Virus record (IMG/VR): IMGVR_UViG_3300044624_000938
Location: 1-64,000 of that record
Length of the DNA: 64,000 bases
Origin: a virus
Direction: 5' to 3' (one strand)
The position numbers and the translations under genes were made by a program. The notes under the pieces are model-generated. The model had not been told where the DNA came from, ran no database searches, and was given only the letters and a program-made list of their open reading frames with translations. Below, piece after piece: positions 57,640-64,000 of the stretch. Each line of letters opens with the position of its first letter. Position 1 is the stretch's first letter.

Positions 57640-58271
57640 GTCGCTTCGCAACCCTGAGAGATAACCTCGCGTATGACGCTGTCGTAGCTGCAGGACCTCA
57701 TGCGGTCGAGGCGTTCGAACGTATGCTGGTTAATGGTGAGTCCGTATCTATGGCGACAACGCTTGCGACCCGGACTCCACCGAGAACTGGCGTGGATGAC
57801 CGAGTCCTCCAGGCCAACACGAAGTCCGTCTCTGATCAGTTCAAAGGTTGCGAGCCCATGCTCGACCTGTACCGTAAGAACTACAAGATGAAGACGGGTG
57901 AGAACCTTCCGGAAGACGCCGTGGTTTACAGAGGCTTAGCCAAGTACCCCGGGGACCCGGACTGTATCGTGACCCACAAGAATACTTTGTCGGACGTTAA
58001 GCGTGCGATGAAGAATCGTAACGAGTGGGTCGAAGGTGACTGGGAGAACCATCCAGAGCAGCAGTGCCCTGAAGGTCAGAAGGTCGCCATGAACGACGTG
58101 GCAATGGCCCGGTATAAGTCAGAGTACCGGGCACTGCCCGCGTACGAAGGTGTTGACGATCGGGACCTTGAAGCTGAGATTCTTCACAACCACTCTCGAC
58201 CAATGTCGGGCGAGGATTTGATGAACGCAGCGACGAGCCTTGACCAAGTTCACAAGGAGACGTTCGGGTGA
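57636..58271 (+). CDS. Hypothetical structural protein, 211 aa
   Basis: It starts as ATGA on the preceding stop. The chain is helical and basic (NAATSLDQVHKETFG at the end; YRKNYKMKTGENLPED in the middle). It lies between portal and connector genes; a head completion role is likely from position alone. Confidence 0.6.
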   Translation: MSRFATLRDNLAYDAVVAAGPHAVEAFERMLVNGESVSMATTLATRTPPRTGVDDRVLQANTKSVSDQFKGCEPMLDLYRKNYKMKTGENLPEDAVVYRGLAKYPGDPDCIVTHKNTLSDVKRAMKNRNEWVEGDWENHPEQQCPEGQKVAMNDVAMARYKSEYRALPAYEGVDDRDLEAEILHNHSRPMSGEDLMNAATSLDQVHKETFG

Positions 58272-59431
58272 TCACAGTTGACGACATGATGTCCCATATG
58301 TCAGTAGCGATTAACCAACCACTCTCTGGCTGGCTGGAGGGAAAGGTTCGTAATGCGGTACTGTCAGCGTGGGCACGCCTGATGACCCTGCACGAGTGGG
58401 CGTACTTCCATCGGATGGGTACTCTCCTGACTTACGCAGGACAAACCACGGGCACCGTCGACTTCAGTGTTTCAACTCGGCAAGTAACCCTGACCGGTGG
58501 GACGTGGCCGACAAACGCCACGTCTCGCCACATCAGGTTGAACGATAACTGGTACCCGATCTACAAGAGAACGAGCAGCACAGTCATCGAGCTATACGCT
58601 GGCAAACACCCAGTCGAGAATCTCGATGACGAGTCCTACCTGATCCAACAGGTGGTGTACCCACTCCCGCAGGACGTGGGAGATGTGCTGCAAGTTATCG
58701 AGGGTATCCAGAACATACAGATGCTGCGGCTAAACCTCGTCGAAGCGTTCCAGCTTCAGGAAGGTTTAGCCTGGTCACCAATGCTGCCAACCAGCTACGC
58801 CTTGGTTGCAGACTCGAATAACCCCCAGTGTTGGAACATGTGGATTCCAACGGAGCAAACGCAGGACGTTGTTCTGCAGTACATGTACAAGGCACGGAGA
58901 CCCAACGATGTCCTTACACGAGAGAGTCGTGGAACAGTTACGGTGGCTTCTGGAGTGGCGACGTTTTCTGAAGAAGTGGTTACGGCCCTATGGGCCGGTG
59001 CCAACGTACTGCTGAGAATCGCCAACAACGATACGCAGACGCCGACAGGTAACTGGGGCGATACACAGGCCGGTGACATCCGGTACAACAGAGATTGTAC
59101 TGAGGTCCGAGTTGTTGAGCGGTTAACGTCTACCACCTGCCGGGTGTCCAATGCGACGTTAGCGGTTACTGGAGTGTCATACACGGCGTCAAGTCTCATC
59201 GACACAGCCGATGCGACGATGGAGATTCTTGTTGCACGATTAGCGGAGGACGAGTACGGTGCGAAACCTGTTGGCAATCATTCTGAAATGCTTACGTCCA
59301 AAACGCGGCTTGCAGCAGCCTACCTCGAAGCTAAATCCGCTGACGCTAGACGTGTCAGACCAAAGTCGTCGATCTCTCAATGGTATGGACTTCGCCTACA
59401 AGACCTTGGACATGCCTCAGCAAGTTCCTGA
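58268..59431 (+). CDS. Head-tail connector/adaptor-like protein, 387 aa
   Basis: Translation starts at GTG 58268 behind AAGGAGACGTTCGG. The N-terminal 80 residues are helical (VRNAVLSAWARLMTLHEWAY); the remaining 300 are beta-rich with TVDFSVSTRQVTLTGG and GVATFSEEVVTALW. Helical base plus beta body and the position after portal fit an adaptor or tail-tube-base protein. No family name is certain. Confidence 0.6.
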   Translation: MITVDDMMSHMSVAINQPLSGWLEGKVRNAVLSAWARLMTLHEWAYFHRMGTLLTYAGQTTGTVDFSVSTRQVTLTGGTWPTNATSRHIRLNDNWYPIYKRTSSTVIELYAGKHPVENLDDESYLIQQVVYPLPQDVGDVLQVIEGIQNIQMLRLNLVEAFQLQEGLAWSPMLPTSYALVADSNNPQCWNMWIPTEQTQDVVLQYMYKARRPNDVLTRESRGTVTVASGVATFSEEVVTALWAGANVLLRIANNDTQTPTGNWGDTQAGDIRYNRDCTEVRVVERLTSTTCRVSNATLAVTGVSYTASSLIDTADATMEILVARLAEDEYGAKPVGNHSEMLTSKTRLAAAYLEAKSADARRVRPKSSISQWYGLRLQDLGHASASS

Positions 59432-59627
59432 CCTTGAGTGGGTAACGACCGCTGATCTTGCCGTCGAGATTCTCAGACGGTGTGAGATCGGGGTGATTAC
59501 GATCGGGAAGCAGAAGACAGATCATAAGCACTCGATAGAAGTGTTTACCAAGGGTGCTTTCGCAAAGAAGATGGTAGTGCTTGAGCAGACCAGAGACTTA
59601 CTTACAGACGTAGGGGCCGACGAGTAA
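59385..59627 (+). CDS. Small tail or connector protein, 80 aa
   Basis: I use the ATG at 59385, overlapping the previous gene by 47 bases; 59412 is another option and neither has a strong ribosome site. The product has VPDLEWVTTADLAVEIL and a beta-strand pair (GVITIGKQKTDHKHSI). It ends at the TAATG junction with the next gene. Confidence 0.5.
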   Translation: MDFAYKTLDMPQQVPDLEWVTTADLAVEILRRCEIGVITIGKQKTDHKHSIEVFTKGAFAKKMVVLEQTRDLLTDVGADE

Positions 59628-60148
59628 TGGCAGCTCCAGAGTGGAACATCCTGAACCGTACAAAGCTCGTCCTGAAAGGTATGGCTGCCAACCGGCAGTT
59701 CGTGGCCAGTCAGGGTGAGGTTGTACGGACTATCAATCCGGGAACCATCCAGGTCTGGAAAGCGGTTGAACAAGGTAGAGGGGAGAACGGTCTCCAGAAC
59801 ATTGCCCTCCCAGCCATACGCATAACATCGCTCCCGGTAGAGTCTACCATAGGTGCCGGACTGAACTGTGCGGACGATGAGGTCGTACGTATCGCCATTC
59901 AGATTCTTGACATGTCAAACTACGAAACGTCGGGTCCACTTCGAACGTACATGGACTGGATGGACGCCATCCGAACCCAGCTTCTCGCAATACCCAATCC
60001 GTTCTTGCAGGACGCTGACGTAGAAGTGTACGATCCCTACGTCGTACACATCATCAAACGGTTGTCTGCGGAAGCCCAGAGTCTTATCAGACACGACCAA
60101 CAGGTTGCGTTGTTTACATTCCAAGTTATGGTGAGGCACCACAGATGA
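59627..60148 (+). CDS. Tail completion/terminator-like protein
   Basis: It begins on the preceding stop (TAATG). The 173-residue protein has an alpha-beta pattern with conserved-looking ALPAIRITSLPVEST, EVVRIAIQILDMSNY and a final strand QVALFTFQVMVRHHR. Size and position just before the tail tube gene match tail terminator (completion) proteins. Confidence 0.6.
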   Translation: MAAPEWNILNRTKLVLKGMAANRQFVASQGEVVRTINPGTIQVWKAVEQGRGENGLQNIALPAIRITSLPVESTIGAGLNCADDEVVRIAIQILDMSNYETSGPLRTYMDWMDAIRTQLLAIPNPFLQDADVEVYDPYVVHIIKRLSAEAQSLIRHDQQVALFTFQVMVRHHR

Positions 60149-61011
60149 CAATCTCAGTTCCTGTTAACGCCCGTATGATGGTCAACGGGAAGAAGTTCTG
60201 CTTCGCCAAGTTCCTGAATCAGTCTTCAGTTGAACGTGTGCAGAACCCTGACGCCAACTGCGGTAACCGAGACCCGCTCCTGCAGCGGACAGCTTCCGGT
60301 CGACGCAAGTTCGCGTTCACGACGTACCACGATATCACGTACCCGATCTTGGTGGAGTTACTGCCGTTGGCGGGACTGACCAACGTATCGGGTACGTACA
60401 CTGCGAACCAAGCCGACCCAACGACGATTAACATCGACGTCGACGCGGTCGGGGCGATCCACAGCTTCACCGGATGCCGGGTCAATCGGTTCATCCTGCG
60501 GGGTCAGACGGGTACCCTTCCGATCTCTCTGGAGATCCAATGGGTCGCCACAAACGAAACCCAAGGCACCCCAACGTGGGTAGACGGTACCGTCGACAAC
60601 ATCTTTGCGTTCCCGGGTGCAACGTACACCATCAACGCAACGGCAGTTGACTTCGACAGGTTTGCTTTTGTCATTGACAACAAGCTCATCCCATCGTGGA
60701 ACTCGTCTGTCACAGTGACAGACGTTGGCAACGGTCCTCGCCAGACTTTGCTCGCCACAAGCATCCCATACACGTCAGCTACCAAAGCCCTGTACTGGAC
60801 TAACCGAGACGCAGTCAACTCTGGAGACGACCACGTACTGGTTCTCAACAACGGTACCGATACGGTGACGATCACGTTCCCTAATGCGGTGTTCATTCCG
60901 GAAGGTGTATCCATCGAAGGCTCGCTTGAAGAGATTCGACTGCCCATGACTTGGGAAGCCCACCGCACATCCGCTGTCGCAGCCTTCAATGTTGTACTGA
61001 CTAACGCATGA
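60145..61011 (+). CDS. Major tail tube-like protein
   Basis: The ATG overlaps the previous stop with GAGGCACCACAG upstream. The 288 residues are almost all beta strands (HDITYPILVELLPLAGL, ALYWTNRDAVNSGDDHV, VFIPEGVSIEGSLEEIRLP), as expected of a tube subunit. Its order after the completion protein supports the call. It probably stacks as rings around the tape measure. Confidence 0.65.
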   Translation: MTISVPVNARMMVNGKKFCFAKFLNQSSVERVQNPDANCGNRDPLLQRTASGRRKFAFTTYHDITYPILVELLPLAGLTNVSGTYTANQADPTTINIDVDAVGAIHSFTGCRVNRFILRGQTGTLPISLEIQWVATNETQGTPTWVDGTVDNIFAFPGATYTINATAVDFDRFAFVIDNKLIPSWNSSVTVTDVGNGPRQTLLATSIPYTSATKALYWTNRDAVNSGDDHVLVLNNGTDTVTITFPNAVFIPEGVSIEGSLEEIRLPMTWEAHRTSAVAAFNVVLTNA

Positions 61012-61697
61012 TACCAGCATACCTTGATGACGGGTTCACACAGGAAGCAGCACCGGGCGTCTTCTGCCGCCCGATGTTGTGGCCCGAGAAACGTGACTGG
61101 AAACAGTACGCCACAGAGAATCCCGGTAAGGCGTGGGACAGGCTTGCCCAGAGCCATGTCTATGGCGACCTGTCCGAAGCGGAGAACCACAAAAATGAAG
61201 TGGTCAATGTTATTCTTGGGTACACGTCGAAAGACGAGTCCCGGGACTTTCAGGACCTCAGCGATAGCATCCAGCTCCACACTACCAACCCCGGTCTCAG
61301 TGTGATGTCCTGTTCAACGTGCCGGAAGTACTGCGTGAACCATGACGACGGTTCCCTGTACATCGGACCGAGCGGGGAGCCTACTCTACTCCCGTTCGGC
61401 ATGAAGGTGCCGTGTGAGACTCAGAGCGGGTGCCTCAAGGGCCACTGGTCAGAACCTAACGGACTGTCGAACGGACGTTGGTCGAAGACGTGGCGGCACT
61501 ACTGGAGGTACAGGTACGACTGCCCAATGCAGGACGAGCTGTGGAACCGCAACAGAATGCTGATTGAATGGGTGGTGCTGTATGGACGAGATAAGCGATT
61601 TGATCCGTTTGTTGGCCGAGGCTCCGATGGAGGAGCCGCCGATGTCCCGGCCGAAGGATCTGTTGGAAAGGATATCCCTGGAGCGAGTTGTATCTGA
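61008..61697 (+). CDS. Cys-containing tail assembly-position protein, 229 aa
   Basis: It starts as ATGA on the tail tube stop. The chain has a CSTCRKYCVNHDDG cluster (near residue 103) and CETQSGCLKG, suggesting zinc binding, then a basic aromatic stretch (RWSKTWRHYWRYRYDC). It occupies the place of tail assembly chaperones. The 3' 116 bases overlap the next gene in the +1 frame. Confidence 0.55.
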   Translation: MIPAYLDDGFTQEAAPGVFCRPMLWPEKRDWKQYATENPGKAWDRLAQSHVYGDLSEAENHKNEVVNVILGYTSKDESRDFQDLSDSIQLHTTNPGLSVMSCSTCRKYCVNHDDGSLYIGPSGEPTLLPFGMKVPCETQSGCLKGHWSEPNGLSNGRWSKTWRHYWRYRYDCPMQDELWNRNRMLIEWVVLYGRDKRFDPFVGRGSDGGAADVPAEGSVGKDIPGASCI

Positions 61698-62286
61698 GGG
61701 GGTACAGCACGTCGGCCAAGTAGCTCCGGACGCCGTACCCGCCCAACAGCAGACACAGGTCGGTGGGTTGGCAAACCCTAAGACGGGCGTGCCCGACATA
61801 CCACTTCAGGTAGACGTAGCTCAACTGGAAGAGATACCGGGAAGACCGGCAACCCCGAACAAGTCCGAGGTCGTAGCCGGACGATCGGTAACACCAAAGC
61901 CCCAGCAACCGATGAAGGTCGGGGAGGCAAGGGTGTTTTCACCAGAGACTATGGCCGGTCGGGTTGCTACCCCGAAGATACTCGATACAATCGCTGGCCT
62001 ACCTGCGGCACTGCGGGAGAAACAGACGTCGACCGGGCAGGCACAGGTAACGCCGAGAGCACAGGTAACTGTAACTGTTCCACCGAACTTCCCACTGAAC
62101 CCCAAAGACATCTTCACAGTCGTAGACGACCTGATACAATTACCCCCCAGACAGGACGTATCTGGTGCCCGAGACTTGCGGGTATCCAAAGCAAGTAGTG
62201 ACCTTGAGTCGACAGAAGCATACGTCGCCAGGTCTTTCATGGACAATGAAGGCAACACGTCAGACTTCGAGCGGTGGCACTTATGA
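61582..62286 (+). CDS. Pro/Thr-rich protein with GRxxTP repeats, 234 aa
   Basis: I use the ATG at 61582 behind GGTGGTGCTGT. Three copies of an AGR-(S/V/P)-x-TPK-like motif lie between residues 95 and 145 (GRPATPN, AGRSVTPK, AGRVATPK). The rest is disordered and Gln/Pro-rich, ending in a helical acidic tail. It could be a frame-shifted extension of the upstream gene or an independent tail protein. Confidence 0.55.
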   Translation: MDEISDLIRLLAEAPMEEPPMSRPKDLLERISLERVVSEGVQHVGQVAPDAVPAQQQTQVGGLANPKTGVPDIPLQVDVAQLEEIPGRPATPNKSEVVAGRSVTPKPQQPMKVGEARVFSPETMAGRVATPKILDTIAGLPAALREKQTSTGQAQVTPRAQVTVTVPPNFPLNPKDIFTVVDDLIQLPPRQDVSGARDLRVSKASSDLESTEAYVARSFMDNEGNTSDFERWHL

Positions 62287-63050
62287 TCTTCACGTACGGC
62301 AGCTACTCACATGACCCAGACGAGGTGATGGTACGCACCTCGATACAGTGGATTGTCGACAAGTTCAACAGACGCATGGGCGAGATCATTGAGTACACAA
62401 TCGTCGGGGTCAAGAAGGTCGCTGATGACCCGGACCCGGAGATCACCAAGCAGAACCTGACCGATGCCCTGTTCGACCTGACCGAGGCGTACAACGTCGA
62501 CTACCAGGACTTCGGCATGTACCACGACGATGGTGTTACACCAACGCGACACATCGTCTTCAACGAAGAAACATTCGGCGGCACGAAGGTCGTCGTCCCA
62601 CCGTCGTTCATCAACGGACCGTGGGGTGGTCGGGTAGAGTACACCAACACCCGAACTTTCTTTCTCGTGCTGCGAGCCGAGATACGGGTCGGTGACGGGC
62701 TATATGCACTGAAGCAGAAGCTGACGGTAAAGGGTACTGGCGGACCGAAGTGGAGATACTCTCCCAAGATGGTTGGCTCACCAGACGCTCAGATCCTGCA
62801 GACCGCCACATCGTTCTGGTACATTCAGGAGGGCGAGGCTATCGGCCGGTCAACATTCCCAGTACCTGCGGATGTCCTGTACCCGTCGATCGAGCACGGA
62901 GAGATGCGTACCGTCGAGTACACAGACGCCCAGGACATTGTTGTCGGCGGAGCTGAGATGTACGGTACCGCCTGGTCGTACGCTATGGAGGCAACAGTAG
63001 CTCAAGGGTTCAGTGCGTTCGTTGTGCCTACCGTGGAGGCACTGGCATGA
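62283..63050 (+). CDS. Presumed tail protein, 255 aa
   Basis: The ATG at 62283 overlaps the previous TGA, with GGTGG upstream; a GTG nine bases earlier is possible. The sequence is beta-rich with aromatic strands (FTYGSYSHDPDEVMVRTS, TRTFFLVLRAEIRVGDGL). Position after the tail tube suggests a distal tail or baseplate component. No family was recognised. Confidence 0.6.
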   Translation: MIFTYGSYSHDPDEVMVRTSIQWIVDKFNRRMGEIIEYTIVGVKKVADDPDPEITKQNLTDALFDLTEAYNVDYQDFGMYHDDGVTPTRHIVFNEETFGGTKVVVPPSFINGPWGGRVEYTNTRTFFLVLRAEIRVGDGLYALKQKLTVKGTGGPKWRYSPKMVGSPDAQILQTATSFWYIQEGEAIGRSTFPVPADVLYPSIEHGEMRTVEYTDAQDIVVGGAEMYGTAWSYAMEATVAQGFSAFVVPTVEALA

Positions 63051-64000
63051 CGTGGTCATTCACTGGAGTGGTTGATCCGGTTCAAGCTGAGTACAACCAG
63101 GGCTTAGGCTTCAGCCCAGACGTGGCTGTACTCCGGTTCAACCCGCAAGTCACTGCGTTGCCAACATCAGGCACCTTGACACTTACATGGGACGTGACAA
63201 CGATTACGTTACCGAACTGTGTTGTCGATCTCGGATCAATGCGGTACACTGACGATGGGTTCTACATGATGCTCAAGGTCCTCGACCGACGTGAGCGGTG
63301 GACCCGAGCAGCACCGATATCAGGCGAGTACAACACGATACGAGTGGGTACAAAGGCCCGGGCAAGGACATTACGCCAACTTGCCACGCTTCTGTTCACC
63401 GCTCTCGGGGAGGCTACGGCTAACGTATCAGCCCTACCAACAGATATCTATCCTCCCGTTTCGTGGCGATGCGACGACGTGGTTGAGGTATTGGAAGCAC
63501 TCTTGACTGAGTATGGATACTCGGTCGCCCTTGGGTTTGGCTCTGAGTCTGTCACTGTGGTGAAGCTCGGCACCGGGGCGACCCTTTCTACGACGGACAT
63601 GTTCGTAGGGTCGGCTACGATTGATCCGAAACTTGCTCCCCGCTACATGCGTAACTGCTTCGGGGACTCGGTAGCTCAGGTACGGTTGAAGATGGAAGCC
63701 GTTGGGCTGGACACCGATGGGTCCTGGAAACTGATTGACAGTCTGTCATTCAAACCAGCGGCTGGCTGGGAACGAGTAGCCCCCTACAGCCTGAATGAGG
63801 CCACGGTCGCCCTCACTGCAGACCAGAAGGTCGAGGCGGCAGCATACGTCCGGTCGGCTTACCGAGTGAAAGGTTTTGCCGACGGTACTTGGGACGTACC
63901 CGACGGGTCTGAGACGCTGACATCCCTCGATCAGATCCTACCGATCGAAGGCAGGCTCCTCAGCACAGAAGACTTCCGACCAGACGAGACGTACGAGAAT
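63047..64000 (+). CDS. Presumed tail protein, 3' end cut by window
   Basis: The ATG at 63047 overlaps the previous stop and follows GTGGAGGCACTGGC. The frame stays open for 318 codons to the last base, so the gene continues to the right. The visible part is beta-rich with a helical insert (ARTLRQLATLLFTALGEATA, DDVVEVLEALLTEYGYSV), like tail hub or baseplate proteins. No family can be named yet. Confidence 0.65.
   Translation, partial: MTWSFTGVVDPVQAEYNQGLGFSPDVAVLRFNPQVTALPTSGTLTLTWDVTTITLPNCVVDLGSMRYTDDGFYMMLKVLDRRERWTRAAPISGEYNTIRVGTKARARTLRQLATLLFTALGEATANVSALPTDIYPPVSWRCDDVVEVLEALLTEYGYSVALGFGSESVTVVKLGTGATLSTTDMFVGSATIDPKLAPRYMRNCFGDSVAQVRLKMEAVGLDTDGSWKLIDSLSFKPAAGWERVAPYSLNEATVALTADQKVEAAAYVRSAYRVKGFADGTWDVPDGSETLTSLDQILPIEGRLLSTEDFRPDETYEN

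Overview
The window is a contiguous piece of the genome of a tailed double-stranded DNA bacteriophage (Caudoviricetes). It carries a terminase large subunit, portal, scaffold-like protein, major capsid protein, tail genes, a family A DNA polymerase, a primase-helicase and long runs of tiny, tightly packed hypothetical genes. Starts usually have Shine-Dalgarno sites, and many neighbouring genes overlap as ATGA, GTGA, TTGA or TAATG. Some promoters look sigma70-like. One lipoprotein suggests a bacterial host with lipoprotein export. The host cannot be named from the sequence. Both ends cut through genes, so the genome continues on each side. The tape measure gene was not identified and may lie outside the window.

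Layout. (1) 1-16.0 kb, plus strand: a glycosyltransferase-like protein, a glycine/glutamine-rich presumed virion protein, a 1623-residue presumed virion protein, then membrane proteins, a papain-type cysteine protease, a lipoprotein with a thioredoxin-like CGPC motif, and repeat-rich fibre or surface proteins. (2) 16.0-22.9 kb, plus strand: a replication operon behind a near-consensus promoter with a palindrome on its -35 box. It encodes a DUF2800 nuclease, a DUF2815 protein, an XRE-type regulator, DNA polymerase, a VRR-NUC nuclease and a SNF2-type helicase. (3) 22.9-33.6 kb, minus strand: about 34 small, mostly unknown genes. Their junctions carry a repeated cassette made of a conserved upstream box, a UGCG-loop hairpin and a downstream box. 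(4) 33.6-36.3 kb, plus strand: two unknown genes led by the same upstream box, a repeat-rich non-coding stretch and an HNH protein. (5) 36.3-43.1 kb, minus strand: a sigma-70-like factor, a 5'-nucleotidase-like HAD protein, an SPFH protein, a metallophosphoesterase, and DUF5664-like and MazG-like nucleotide pyrophosphohydrolases. (6) 43.1-43.76 kb: a structured non-coding region. (7) 43.8-49.0 kb, plus strand: a primase-polymerase/ATPase, small genes, a short cytosine methylase-like protein and a serine recombinase with two catalytic domains in tandem. It meets an antisense excisionase-like gene. (8) 49.4-64 kb, plus strand: the head and tail morphogenesis operon, from scaffold through capsid, terminase, portal, connectors and tail tube to a gene cut by the window end.

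The likely programme is as follows. The divergent small-gene regions around 33.7 kb and the replication operons are used early. The nucleotide-pool genes support replication. The phage sigma-like factor may redirect host polymerase to other promoters, and the structural operons are late. This order is inferred from gene content and layout only. The most unusual features are the promoter/hairpin cassette, the double-catalytic-domain serine recombinase, the excisionase-like gene with an opposing terminator inside it, and the inward-facing motif shared by the two non-coding regions that flank the 36-43 kb block.
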